Positions 51,540 through 63,600 are shown, counted from the first letter of the stretch. The stretch: 64,000 nucleotides of DNA from Unio delphinus (GCA_029339505.1 JAQISU010000249.1:496001-560000), one strand, 5' to 3'. Made by a program: numbers and translations. Notes: generated by a model from the sequence alone, not told the origin.

Positions 51540-52440
51540 CGTTGTCGACTTTGCTACTGAAACGACAAAAGAAGAGAACAAAGCACAGATTAAAAAATTC
51601 AGCATATTATTAATTCGATAATACTATAACCGTTATTAACGGAGTAGTCAAATTATTCCGTGCCATGTTAACTCTTAATGACCACACTAGTTATCACCGT
51701 GAGCATGTTGCAATAGGTCGTTCAAGACGAAGTCTACTGAAACGAAAAGATGATAAACAAAGCACAAATTAACAATTCAGTACGCTATTAAGTCGCTATT
51801 CCATAACCGTAACTAACGAAGGAAGCGAAATGATTAAGTGTCGCGTGAATTCGTGACTACAACACGAAATTCCGCCATTAAATAGTCGCAACTGGTCGTT
51901 CAGAGACGAAGTCTACTGAAACGGAAAGAAGATAAACAAAGCACAAATTAACAATCAGTACGCTATTAAGTCGCTATTCCATAACCGTAACTAACGGAGG
52001 AAGCGAAATGATTAAGTGTCGTGTGAATTCGTGACTACAACACGAAATTCCGCCATTAAATAGTCGCAACTGGTCGTTCAGAGACGAAGTCTACTGAAAC
52101 GGAAAGAAGATAAACAAAGCACAAATTAACAATTCAGTACGCTATTAAGTCGCTATTCCATAACCGTAACTAACGGAGGAAGCGAAATGATTAAGTGTCG
52201 CGTGAATTCGTGACTACAACACGAAGTCCGCCATTAAATAGTCGCAATTGGTCGTTCAAAGATTTTTTTGAAGTCTACTGAAACGTCAAAGAAGATAAAT
52301 ACAGCACACATTATCAATGCAGCACGTTATTAGTCGCTAATATCGTAAACGTTACATACGGAATAAGCGAAATTATTGAGTGCTACATGTATTACATGCT
52401 TTGACCACGTTGCAACCTGGTCCGAAGTCTAGAAAAGGTG
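51540..52440. repeat. About 177-bp subrepeats between DIRS 5' end and gag
   Basis: Copies starting GTCGTTCA(GA)GACGAAGTCT near 51718, 51896, 52072 and 52249, plus a partial copy at about 51540, contain ACAAAGCACAAATTAACAAT and CCATAACCGTAACTAACGGA. The middle copies are over 95% alike. Their place upstream of gag suggests promoter or 5' UTR subrepeats of the element. Confidence 0.9.
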
Positions 52441-52606
52441 ACAAAGTCACTCAAATTGGAAAATATTGTAAAATAATGTATACGACCTGTAGAGGAATGA
52501 TTATCCAACACAGTAATTCCAAATTTAACTTCGGATGATCAGAATTTACACTAAGATGGCTTGGATTCATTGGAGGTCTAATTGTACGTGTTTTCGCGTA
52601 AGCGAA

Positions 52607-52772
52607 GCTAAAAAACTAAAGAAGCGACACCTAACGGGCGGCAAGGGGAGGTAATGGGCAAGAGTTATTGCCCTTTGTCTATATGACATAGACAGGAAAG
52701 ACGAATTTTCGTCTTTTGGTAGGGCTGGATTCGCGAGGTAGCAGGCTAATATCCCTAAAGTAATGTGATTGG
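52607..52772. repeat. DIRS inverted terminal repeat (5' copy)
   Basis: The reverse complement of 45694-45858 with very few differences. The outermost 38 bases up to 52793 recur in the internal complementary region. Confidence 0.93.
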
Positions 52773-52799
52773 GGAACGTATTCAAAGGAGAAAACTGGT

Positions 52800-53720
52800 T
52801 ACAGTGATACTGAAAATGTGATCTGTCTACACAGTAAAGAATTTCATGACAAAAGAAACAGGTACCAATAATCCAGATTGATTAAAAAAGAAAAACGTTA
52901 TCCACTATTAAACATTTGCAGGAAGTCATGATGATGAGCTATTTTTAGTAACACAGGGATTCCCCAAGATATGCACTGATCGGAACCCAACAGATCATGT
53001 TTTGGTTGCTTGTTAGTATACACCATTTCTTAATTTAAATTTCAATATAAAAAATGTAAATAAAATAAAAGAATTTACTTGAAATTTTCTAAAGAAGCCC
53101 TTGATGAATATGTTGCATTTCCTCCTTATCTCATGTTGTTAACACCAACACCCAGAAAGTTATAAAAATATCCAGCAGTGAACCATTTTTAGAGAAGCAA
53201 TATTCTCCTTCACTAAGTACATGTAGTAGGCAAATGACATAGCATGAATAGTCGATTCAGATGTCATGCTGATAGCTGCCATGCATGTAGTTTTAACATT
53301 TTCACTTAGTTTGAAATCATGAATTGTCTCTTTGTGAGCAGGAAATTCAACATATTTGTCAAGGGTTGATGTCCTGAAATCAGCATTTCCAAGTGTGAAA
53401 GAATTTGTTTAGACACTTTTTACACACCATATTCAAAGCATCTCATTTTTGTCATTAATTTCCAGCCATGATCGATTTTGTTTCCATTCTGAATTTAACG
53501 ATTAATTTTTTTCTTGGCATTAGATGGACACTTAGTCTTTCAACACATTACTAGCAATGTCCGATACGGGATTAGCCTGAGGACATGTTTGACTTATTAG
53601 AAGTGTCACTGCTAAAATAATGAAAAGCGTTAGACTTTGAACTGATTCTGCCATTTGACATGCTGTCCCGCCAAGCCAGCCTCTGTATCAAACTTGGCTC
53701 TTCTGACCTTTCTTATTGAC
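52800..53720 (-). pseudogene. hAT-type transposase, N-terminal zinc-finger part, decayed
   Basis: The minus strand reads SFTLGNADFRTSTLDKYVEF, PAHKETIHDF (53315-53405). This matches the TTF/BED-like finger of KIAA1586/ZNF862-type proteins (FRTS-L--H---HK). Then comes ESTIHAMSFAYYMYLVKENI, the following helix. It lines up as the missing front half of 43600-44960, with the DIRS element in between. There are stops and shifts throughout. Confidence 0.68.
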
Positions 53721-53954
53721 CAATAAGAAATGAGCACATGACACACAGAAATATGTGACGTATTTACAACTATACAACATATTTGCCAAGAGTCAACTGG
53801 GAATTTTACTGCACAAAAATAATAAAATATTGCATTCTTCACCAAAAAATGTGCACAATTATTTTTTGTGCAATTTTGCCTGCATAGGATTAAATATTAT
53901 GCAGGAAATCTTAAATTTGGGGGATTTGCACAATCGCACATCCTAGATGCACCC

Positions 53955-54085
53955 CTGTCATGGTCTGTGTTGTTTGTTCTACTGATTACTCCTAACAAGC
54001 TTCACAGCCCCAGATCTGCTGGTGCACTGTGCGATGGCAGACCTGGGACTGTGCAGTTTGCAGTTGGACTCAATTTATGAGCATG
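53955..54085. repeat. Copy of the dispersed CAGATCTG repeat
   Basis: It contains GTCTGTGTTGTTTGTTCTAC, CCAGATCTGCTGGTGCACTG and GTTGGACTCAATTTATGAG, shared in part with 11885-12010, 18895-19050 and 19680-19745. Confidence 0.6.
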
Positions 54086-54298
54086 TTCAGATGGTACATA
54101 TTTCTTACCTTTCAAAGCCAAGACAAAAACAATTAGATTCGGTCCCCATTTAAGTTAAAAATAATTTTGTCTGGGTTTCACCATCTTCCTCTGACCTTAT
54201 GCAACAACCTTGGCCATTAAGACTAATAATGCATCCAAGAAAAATAAAAAAAATTTTTTTTTACAGAAAAGCTTAAAATGAAACTCATTTAAGAAACT

Positions 54299-54304
54299 TT
54301 ATTT
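54299..54304 (-). promoter_or_regulatory. Polyadenylation signal of the minus-strand gene
   Basis: The minus strand reads GAATAAAAAATAAAG about 85 bases after the stop codon, containing two overlapping AATAAA-type hexamers. No other strong signal lies between. Confidence 0.6.
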
Positions 54305-54388
54305 TTTATTCTGTTTTCAACAATCATGTATACATGGAGAAATTAATTGTCTGTATTGTAAATTCATATTAAGAGATGGAAGGAAATG

Positions 54389-54481
54389 TTATTTCCTGTG
54401 AGAACGATTCTTCACATTGGCTGTGGAATAGAAATGAACACCAATCCTTTTTGTCCTCTGCTCCCTCTCAAGACGACGTTT
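54389..54481 (-). CDS. Minus gene, terminal exon
   Basis: The acceptor on the minus strand is CTTTAATCTGCAG, followed by a phase-0 start. It encodes KRRLEREQRTKRIGVHFYST, then ANVKNRSHRK and TAA. Lys/Arg make up about a third of the 30 residues. The clean acceptor, correct phase and nearby polyadenylation signal support it in spite of its small size. Confidence 0.78.
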   Translation of the reverse strand, partial: KRRLEREQRTKRIGVHFYSTANVKNRSHRK

Positions 54482-57400
54482 CTGCAGATTAAAGAAAATG
54501 ATGATTAATCAAATTTCTTTTTTTCAAAAATTGATAATAAATTAAACCCTGATATATTTATAAATAATGACAAAGACCACTGACCCAGATCAGGTCTCAT
54601 CAAAATAAAGCTGCATGAAAAATGTGGTTCCAACATTAAGTGGCTGAAACTAATTGACTAATTAAATTTACATCAATACATAGTTACAAATAAAATTTTC
54701 TTGAAAATAATAATTCAGTGCCTTATGCGTGGAGACAAAAGATAAAAGTGAATGGGTTCAACAAGGTACTGCAGCTGCAAATGATGATGCCGATCCAATA
54801 AATAATCCTAAATCAACATGTCATCAACACAAAGCTGCATATCAAATTTGCTTGAAATCCGATACAAATTAAGTAAACTAATTATAGAAATGAAAGTGGA
54901 CAAATCCTATCCTTAGAGATCATTAATCTGCAAAAAGGAAAGTGGATGAGTCCAATTTTCAGAGATCATTAATCTGCAAAAAGGAAAGTGGATGAGTTCA
55001 ATTTTCAGAGATCATTAATCTGCAAAAAGGAAAGTGGATGAGTCCAATTTTCAGAGATCATTAATCTGCAAAAAGGAAAGTGGATGAGTCCAATTTTCAG
55101 AGATCATTAATCTGCAAAAAGGAAAGTGGATGAGTCCAATTTTCAGAGATCATTAATCTGCAAAAGGGAAAGTGGATGAGTCCAATTTTCAGAGATCATT
55201 AATCTGCAAAAAGGAAAGTGGATGAGTCCAATTTTCAGAGATCAATAATCTGCAAAAAGGAAAGTGGATGAGTTCAATTTTCAGAGATCATTAATCTGCA
55301 AAAAGGAAAGTGGATGAGTCCAATTTTCAGAGATCATTAATCTGCAAAAAGGAAAGTGGATGAGTCCAATTTTCAGAGATCATAACTCTGCTGAAAGCTG
55401 ATATTGATGCATGCTGAAAATGTAGTCACAGATGACAAAACTTAACTGCGGATTTGATAATTTAAAGTTGCTTCCGAAATTTGTCATTGTGTAGAAATAA
55501 AAGTGGATGGGTTTGACAACCAGGAGCCATAACTTTGCAAAACATTATAAACTGCGGACAACTGAATAAGACATCTGAATGTTATGCAGAATGTGAAAAA
55601 ATTGGGTCAGACAGCATGTGGGTTAACATTTGTAAATAATGAAGCAAAATGTTGCAATCCAATTCAGTCAAGGTCCTATCATGTTAACTATTAAAGCTGG
55701 TTGAAATCCATTACAGTCAAGGTCCTATCCTTATTATGTTCACTATTAATGCCGGTTGAAATTCAATACATTCAAGGTCCTATCATTATCATGTTCATTG
55801 TTAAAGCCGGTTGAAACCCAATACAGTCACGGTCATATCATTATCATGTTCACTATTAAAGCTGCTTGAAATCCAATACAGTCAAGGTCCTATCATTATT
55901 ATGTTCACTGTTAAAGCCGGTTGAAATCCAATCAGAAATAAAGGAACAAAGAAGTTGCTGTGTAGAAATCAAAATGCTGACAATAAAATCCAGCCAAGGT
56001 CTCTGGAAAATCAAGTAACGCTGACAATATCTGGTAAAAGAGTTACTGTAAGGAAGCTCATACATGGACAAAATAATGGAATGACAATGAAATGATGGGA
56101 TGGACAGACTGGTGTAATTTTAAATTCCCTCCTTTTCTACAAATAATGGAATGATGGATGGACAGAGTGGTCTAATTTTAAATTCCCTCCTTTTCTACAA
56201 ATAATGGAATGATGGATGGACAGAGTGGTCTAATTTTAAATTCCCTCCTTTTCAACAAATAATGGAATGATGGATGGACAGAGTGGTCTAATTTTAAATT
56301 CCCTCATGTTCTACAAATAATGGAATGATTGATGGACATACTGGTCTAATTTTAAATTCCTCAATTTCTACAAATAATGGAATGATTGATGGACATACTG
56401 GTCTAATTTTAAATTTCTCAATTTCTACAAATAATGGAATGATTGATGGACAGACTGGTCTTATTTGAAATTCCCTCATTTTCTACAAATAATGGAATGC
56501 ACACAAATAATAATATATATGCAACAAGTGGAGGGAACCATATGCACAAAAGCTGAAAATTACATTTACTTAATTTAAAAATCAACATTCTGAGGATAAA
56601 AAAGTATGTAGGTTCACGCTAAAATATTTCCATTTGTAGCTCAAATATTGGCAGTAATTCTAGCTCATCTAATCACAATATGTGACTATTTTACAATGGA
56701 TAATGAAAAAAAAAAACAATAGTTAAATAGCTTTTGTCATAATAATGAAGAAAAAAAAATAGTTAAATAGCTTTTGTCATAATAATGAAAAAAAAAACAA
56801 TAGTTAAATAGCATTTGTTATAATAATGAAGAAAAAAAACAATAGTTAAATAGCATTTGTCATAAAATTTAGTTGCCCATCTTTAAAAATTTGAAACCAA
56901 CAATTATTTTAGTTACCACTACCATTAATGGGAATATAGGTGCTAACATCAAACATGTACAGTGTAATTATGTTATTTAACATATACAGTATAATACTGA
57001 ACATGTACAATGTAGTTATGTAATTTAACATATACAGTATAATTACAATACTAAACATGTACAGTGTAATTGTTATTTAACATATACAGTATAATACTGA
57101 ACATGTACAGTGTAATTATGTAATTTAACATATACAGTATAATTATAATACTAAACATGTACAGTGTAATTATGTTATTTAACATGCATTATAATATTGA
57201 ACATGTACAGTGTAATTATGTAATTTAACATATACAGTATAATTACAATATTAAACATGTACAGTGTAATTATGAAATCAAACAGTAATTAAAAGTTTTG
57301 TAATTAACTGAGTATTCAATATATTAAATTATTCAAAGTCAAATCTGTCATTTTTGCAAGAGACATGGGAAACAGCAACAATCATTTCACTTGTATTAAA

Positions 57401-60084
57401 AGTCTCACTCATGTTTACATTTATTTCATTAATATTACAAACATTGTGCAGTCTTTTTTTTTATCCATATATACCATGTTCATAATACATGCTAATGAAA
57501 ACTACCATTTTCTGCTCCACGGGCCAATATGCTATGTCATTTGGTGCCCTAATGCCAATTGTTGTGGAAGGTAAAACTGTGATGAACAGTCAGAGAGATA
57601 TACAGATTGACGGACAAAGGTTTCTCAATATTCAAAGATATTTGTTTTTACACACATATGAATACTTATGTTCCTTTTACCTCTTTACTGGTCAATTTCC
57701 TGCTTGGTTCCTCATCATCATCACTCTCCCCCTCACATGCTCTGGATTTCCTCTTCTGTCCCCCTGCTGTCTGACTACCTGGTGGGGTAACCTCTACACA
57801 CACCACTTTCTCCATGTCCTCGAGAGAATACAAGGTGCCAGTCCCAGTGGTGGCTGTCAGGGAAACATAAAACAGTAATTCACTTTTTTTACTAGAACTT
57901 TTTCTTCCTCTCTAAATCAAAAGATGAAGTCCAGATCTTCAGCCTTGAAAAATATGGTGTCCCAGATATAAAAAATAGGAGTCATAATTTTACAGGATTG
58001 CATGGAATCAACATTTAGCTATGAAATGTTATATTGCAGAAAACAAATTATGCTGCAAAAAGTAAAAAATGTACGAGTCCTTTGTCAACGTTCTTATTCA
58101 GTCAATTAAGGTGCATTTATTGAATTCTGCAACAACATTATGAATTTGTGGGACCACACATTGAAATCTTTGCACGCATACATGCTGAAATTAATTTAAA
58201 TGCAAATTGTGGCTACATTTAGAACCCTGTTACCACAATTTCAGTAACACCAATAATGTTAAGATCATTGTATTTTTGGAAATCAAATACACTAAGAGCA
58301 TTGTTTGCTGACCAGACATTGGGCTTTGTAGAAACCCTGTGTGTTTATTGATTAGAATGGTGATTTAGTGTCTCGTACAGAGAATCTGATGTAAAGAATC
58401 AGTGAAATCATCATGCTTACTTCTAGAACATATTAATTACAGACAACAACAAACCAACTTCTGGAACATATTAATTACAGACAACAACCAACTTCTGGAA
58501 CATTAATTACAGACGACAACCAACAAACATCTGCCAGTACCACTGGAAATAGAATACCTATGTCTAAGAATGCCAATACTGGTGAGACAAATATCACTGT
58601 TTAGTCATGAAGGCCTAAGCAGGTACTTTTGTTGCAGTGGTAAAATGCTTGCTTTTTACCTCCTTGGTACCAAGTTAAACACTTATCTCAAAGAAAAAAC
58701 AAAAACAAATGGCCACTCATCCACCAGTTGTTCTTTCTTAAAGAACACTAACAATAATATCTTAACAATTAGGAATAATCTATTTAGGTTGCAGGAAACT
58801 TTTGCACAAGTCTAGGCTTAAATCATAAAAATATATTTCAATATTAGAATAATCCTGATTTGATTCAGGTTTGTTTTGGAGAATAACTAGAACTTTGTTC
58901 ACAGAACACCAATGCACTGCCCCCTCCTCTTTTTCCTAGTGGAAAAGATGCATCGATACCAGAAGCTGCATGACACAACAGCCAACAATGCTGTGGAAAG
59001 ACTAAAAACTAAATCAAACTGAATGTAGCACAAAATATAGGTGTGAGTGATCTATTTTTGACAGACAAGTGTCATAATCACCGAGACATATGCATGACCT
59101 GCAGCCAAGAGTGAACTAAACGTAAATCCAAAACATTATAAAAAACTAACTCAAGTGTGAAATATAGGTCACACTGACCTATCTTTATGAGGTTTTACAA
59201 TCAGCTTAAGGAATCCACATACAAAGTTGTATTAACAGGCGTATGAGAAACATAATTACAGAATATAACCATAGTGCAAAGGAGAGGAGCTGGGACAAGG
59301 GTAATATGATATCAATAATTCATATTAGGTTAGACCAAAACTTGTAATTACTGTAATTGTGTTACTGACCTTTTACACAAGAACCAGTTGACAATTCTCT
59401 GCTATCAGCCACAACAACAAACTTGCCACTTGAGGTTGATAAAACATTAGGGGTCTTTCTCGAGGAATTCTTTTTAGAACCTTTCTTTGTGTTGCCATTA
59501 CTACTAACATATGACTTATCTCCTTGCTTAGCTTCATCCTTTTTGGAGTCTTTTTGTTTATGAAATGTGCCTGTCATTTCGTTATTGGTTAAGTCATTAT
59601 CTTCCAAATCATTCGCTACTTTATGTATGCCACTGTCTTTCAATTCATTTACAACATTCTTCTCAATCCTTTGTTTCTTATTTCGCCTGTCACTATCACT
59701 AGCTTGGATACTAATTTCATTTTTTATCTCTGTTTTATTAACAACATTAACTGTCGGATCAGCACTGCCATAAGAAGGTTCGGGCATATCCTTTCCTGTG
59801 GACTCTTTTGTATTAACAGCATCATCTAGCAACTTGCTTTCTTCTATCTCTTCCAAGTCCTGATCATTCACATCATCTGCATCATCATTATCTGATAAAT
59901 AACTTGTGTCAGATGCACTGCATTCTGCTGTATCAGAAATCACCACGTCTTGAACATCATCTCCCTCATAATCCGGTCCTACCTTGATTTTTACCAAATT
60001 TTGTGAAACATGTGGTTTCAATGTTTCTGGGAGCTTGTTATTTGATGCTTCTTGTTCAGCAATTTCATCCTTCTTTGCTTCATT
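54389..60084 (-). CDS. Unknown charged, probably nuclear protein: last three coding exons
   Basis: Joined on the minus strand: 60084-59370, 57853-57681, 54481-54389. All sites are GT...AG. The phases (1, then 0) rejoin to one frame ending in TAA at 54391-54389. The visible 325 or so residues are very charged: acidic first (DNDDADDVNDQDLEEIEESK), then Lys-rich (KKGSKKNSSRK). A more ordered piece with LYSLEDMEKVVCVEV and QKRKSRACEGESDDDEE follows, and the end is basic (KRRLEREQRTKRIGVHFYST). Basic clusters suggest nuclear or nucleolar import. I cannot name a family. The gene converges on the receptor gene; its 5' exons lie beyond 60085 or outside the window. Confidence 0.8.
54482..54868. other. 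Intron of the minus gene, no features
   Basis: AT-rich. Nothing recognised. Confidence 0.5.
54869..55385. repeat. 46-bp minisatellite, about ten copies
   Basis: The unit is TCTGCAAAAAGGAAAGTGGA, TGAGTCCAATTTTCAGAGAT, CATTAA. Copies are nearly identical. The first unit, and flanks to about 55530, are diverged (AAAGTGGATGGGTTTGACAA), suggesting an older background. Confidence 0.95.
55645..55940. repeat. About 55-60-bp minisatellite, five copies
   Basis: The unit is GAAATCCAATACAGTCAAGG, TCCTATCATTATCATGTTCA, CTATTAAAGCCGGTT. Confidence 0.93.
56087..56500. repeat. 58-bp minisatellite, seven copies
   Basis: The unit is GGAATGATGGATGGACAGAG, TGGTCTAATTTTAAATTCCC, TCCTTTTCTACAAATAAT. Confidence 0.95.
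56700..56865. repeat. About 41-bp minisatellite with A-run, four copies
   Basis: The unit is AATGAA(A)nCAATAGTTAAATAGC, TTTTGTCATAAT. The A-run length varies between copies. Confidence 0.93.
56950..57275. repeat. About 55-bp minisatellite, six copies
   Basis: It alternates ACATGTACAGTGTAATTATG and ATTTAACATATACAGTATAA blocks. Each block contains ACATGTAC or TATAC-type near-palindromes. Confidence 0.92.
57276..57680. other. Intron of the minus gene, no features
   Basis: Nothing recognised. An overlapping + frame (57489-57878) is a shadow of the exon at 57681-57853. Confidence 0.5.
57681..57853 (-). CDS. Minus gene, middle exon
   Basis: A 173-bp exon. On the minus strand the acceptor is ATGTTTCCCTGACAG and the donor AAAGAG|GTAAAA. 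Its first two bases complete Ala with the 59370 exon, and it ends in phase 0. It encodes ATTGTGTLYSLEDMEKVVCV, EVTPPGSQTAGG, a likely nuclear-localisation cluster QKRKSR, the acidic GESDDDEEP and SRKLTSKE. It is more GC-rich than the flanking intron, as expected of a constrained exon. Confidence 0.85.
57854..59369. other. Intron of the minus gene with a short tandem triplication
   Basis: 58434-58520 has three copies of ACTTCTGGAACATATTAATT plus ACAGACAACAACAAACCA (about 38, shortened to 32, bp). The rest has nothing recognised. Confidence 0.6.
59370..60084 (-). CDS. Minus gene, large acidic/basic exon
   Basis: A 715-bp exon. On the minus strand the acceptor is TTTTTTCATATTTGCAG (exon begins at 60084) and the donor AAAAG|GTCAGT (59370/59369). 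The open frame has acidic (Asp/Glu/Ser) runs in the first half, mixed-charge middle parts (DRRNKKQRIEKN) and a Lys/Ser-rich end before GKFVVVADSRELS. The frame carries on for only four codons past the donor before a stop, and the next exon in phase 1 is open, so the splice is preferred over a stop. It is probably a long disordered region of a nuclear protein. Confidence 0.85.
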
Positions 60085-60593
60085 CTGCAAATATGAAAAA
60101 AATATTTATACATTAAATTAAATGTAGGAAAAATAGATATATTTTACAATAAATGGTCATGTTTTTGGAGCCTTATAATATGTCATAACCTTCTCTACTT
60201 TGACAGAGTTCTTCACATGGCATGTACCTTAAAGCAACTCACTATCCTAACCAAGAAACTGTCATAATGACACATCAATGTCTTAATCTATTCCCTCCAC
60301 CACTCCATTACACCCTCACGCCATCCCTGATTGTGGTGTGCTCATTAAAACTGTACAACATTCTACATTTGTCTCATACAGTGTCCCAGATATGAAGCAT
60401 CAAATTCATGATTTGCAAGATGGGTGATTAAAAACAAAACTCAAAACTGAAACAAATCTCATAATATAGTATACTATATATGTTTTATGTAAGTACTCAA
60501 AATAAATGTTACATGTTTTTCTTGACCAAAATGACTGAAATAATCTAATCTACTTAAATTTTTAGTGTCCAAATGGACACTATAGACTGAGAC
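60085..60593. other. Intron upstream of the large minus exon
   Basis: No feature recognised before the 60-bp satellite. Confidence 0.5.
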
Positions 60594-63500
60594 ATAATGC
60601 ATGCAAACAAAGATAAGACATATTTACACAATATTGATAGCATACACACCGACATAATGTATGCAAACAAAGATAAGACATATTTACACAATATTGATAG
60701 TATACACACAGACATAATGTATGCAAACAAAGATAAGACATATTTACACAATATTGATAGCATACACACCGACATAATGTATGCAAACAAAGATAAGACA
60801 TATTTACACAATATTGATAGTATACACACCGACATAATGCATGCAAACAAAGATAAGACATATTTACACAATATTGATAGTATACACACAGACACAATGC
60901 AAACAAAGATAAGACATATTTACACAATATTGATAGTATACACACAGACACAATGCAAACAAAGATGAGACATATTTACACAATATTGATAGTATACACA
61001 CCGACATAATGTATGCAAACAAAGATAAGTCATATTTACACAATATTGATAGTATACACACCAACATAATGTATGCAAACAACGATAAGACAAATTTACA
61101 CAATATTGATAGTATACACACCGACATAATGCATGCAAACAAAGATAAGACATATTTACACAATATTGATAGTATACACACTGACACAATGCAAACAAAG
61201 ATAAGACATATTTACACAATATTGATAGTATACACACAGACACAATGCAAACAAAGATAAGACATATTTACACAATATTGATAGTATACACACCGACATA
61301 ATGTATGCAAACAAAGATAAGACATATTTACACAATATTGATAGTATACACACCGACATAATGCATGCAAACAAAGATAAGACATATTTACACAATATTG
61401 ATAGTATACACACAGGCATATTGCATTCAAACAAAGATAAGACATATTTACACAATATTGAAAGTATACACACAGGCATACTGCATGCAAACAAAGATAA
61501 GACATATTTACACAATATTGATAGTATACACACCGACATAATGTATGCAAACAAAGATAAGACATATTTGCACAATATTGATAGTATACACATACTGACA
61601 CAATGCAAACAAAGATAAGACATATTTACACAATATTGATAGTATACACACCGACATAATGTATGCAAACAAAGATAAGACATATTTACACAATATTGAT
61701 AGTATACACACCAACATAATATATGCAAACAAAGATAAGACATATTTACACAATATTCATAGTATACACACAGACACAATGCATGCAAACAAAGATAAGA
61801 CATATTTACACAATATTGACAGTATAAACACAGACACAATACAAACAAAGATAAGAGATATTTACACAATACTGATAGTATACACACCGACATAATGCAT
61901 GCAAACAAAGATAAGACATATTTACACAATATTGATAGTATACACACAGGCATACTGCATGCAAACAAAGATAAGACATATTTACACAATATTGAAAGTA
62001 TACACACAGGCATACTGCATGCAAACAAAGATAAGACATATTTACACAATATTGATAGTATACACACAGACATAATGCATGCAAACAAAGATAAGACATA
62101 TTTACACAATATTGATAGTATACACACCAACATAATGTATGCAAACAAAGATAAGACATATTTACACAATATTGATAGTATACACACAGACACAATGCAA
62201 ACAAAGATAAGACATATTTACACAATATTGATAGTATACACACAGACACAATGTATGCAAACAAAGATACAACATATTTACACAATATTGATAATACACA
62301 CAGACATTATGCATGCAAACAAAGATAAGACATATTTACATAATACTGATAGTATACACACAGACATAATGCATGCAAACAAAGATAAGACATATTTACA
62401 CAATATTGATAGTATACACACAGACATAATGCATGCAAACAAAGATAAGACATATTTACATAATACTGATAGTATACACACAGACATAATGTATGCAAAC
62501 AATGATAAGATATATTTACACAATATTGATAGTATACACACAGACATAATGTATGCAAACAAAGATAAGACATATTTACACAATATTGATAGTATACACA
62601 CAGACACAATGCATGCAAACAAAGATAAGACATATTTACACAATATTGACAGTATAAACACAGACACAATGCAAACAAAGATAAGAGATATTTACACAAT
62701 ACTGATAGTATACACACCGACATAATGCATGCAAACAAAGATAAGACATATTTACACAATATTGATAGTATACACACAGGCATACTGCATGCAAACAAAG
62801 ATAAGACATATTTACACAATATTGAAAGTATACACACAGGCATACTGCATGCAAACAAAGATAAGACATATTTACACAATATTGATAGTATACACACAGA
62901 CATAATGCATGCAAACAAAGATAAGACATATTTACACAATATTGATAGTATACACACTGACATAATGCATGCAAATAAAGATAAGACATATTTACACAAT
63001 ATTGATAGTATACACACAGACACAATGCATGCAAACAAAGATAAGACATATTTACACAATATTGATAATATCCACACAGACATAATGCAAACAAAGATAA
63101 GACATATCTACACAATATTGATAGTAGACACACAGACATAATGTATGCAAACAAAGATACAACATATTTACACAACATTGATAGTATACACACAGACATT
63201 ATGCATGCAAACAAAGATAAGACATATTTACATAATACTGATAGTATACACACAGACATAATGCATGCAAACAAAGATAAGACATATTTACACAATATTG
63301 ATAGTATACACACAGACATAATGCATGCAAACAAAGATAAGACATATTTACACAATATTGATAGTATACACACAGACATAATGTATGCAAACAAAGATAA
63401 GATATATTTACACAATATTGATAGTATACACACAGACATAATGCATGCAAACAAAGATAAGACATATTTACATAATACTGATAGTATACACACAGACATA

Positions 63501-63600
63501 ATGTATGCAAACAAAGATAAGATATATTTACACAATATTGATAGTATACACACAGACATAATGCATGCAAACAAAGATAAGACATATTTACACAATATCT
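60594..63600. repeat. 60-bp satellite array, about 50 copies, with higher-order structure
   Basis: The unit is CATAATGCATGCAAACAAAG, ATAAGACATATTTACACAAT, ATTGATAGTATACACACAGA. Shortened 52-58-bp units (for example GACACAATGCAAACAAAG) recur. The marker variants ATTGACAGTATAAACACAGA (61815 and 62645, 830 bp apart) and the adjacent GGCATACTGCATGC pairs show a higher-order duplication of about 830 bp. Open frames up to 345 codons on both strands follow from the multiple-of-three period and are not genes. Confidence 0.97.

Larger units (their letters stand above)
45650..52793 (-). mobile_element. DIRS-like tyrosine-recombinase retrotransposon, structurally complete, coding decayed
   Basis: About 7.1 kb. 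Inverted terminal repeats lie at 45694-45858 and about 52607-52772. Near the 3' end an internal complementary region (45920-46010) carries the reverse complement of the left end (45650-45705) joined to that of the right end (52756-52793). The two overlap by TTT. This layout is diagnostic of DIRS elements, which integrate through a circle by a tyrosine recombinase and leave no target duplication. Coding on the minus strand runs in order: a GC-rich Pro-rich gag-like frame (49160-51534), reverse transcriptase (48100-48730), RNase H (47400-48000) and recombinase (46250-47330). Stops in the RT and recombinase show it is not autonomous now. Base composition differs sharply from the AT-rich flanks. 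Confidence 0.9.

Noticed and set aside
59362..59369. Stop codon directly after the large minus exon (KGQ and stop) as the gene end
   Set aside because: The four codons past 59370 lie beyond a good donor (AAAG|GTCAGT), and the next exon at 57681-57853 is open in exactly the required phase with its own sites.
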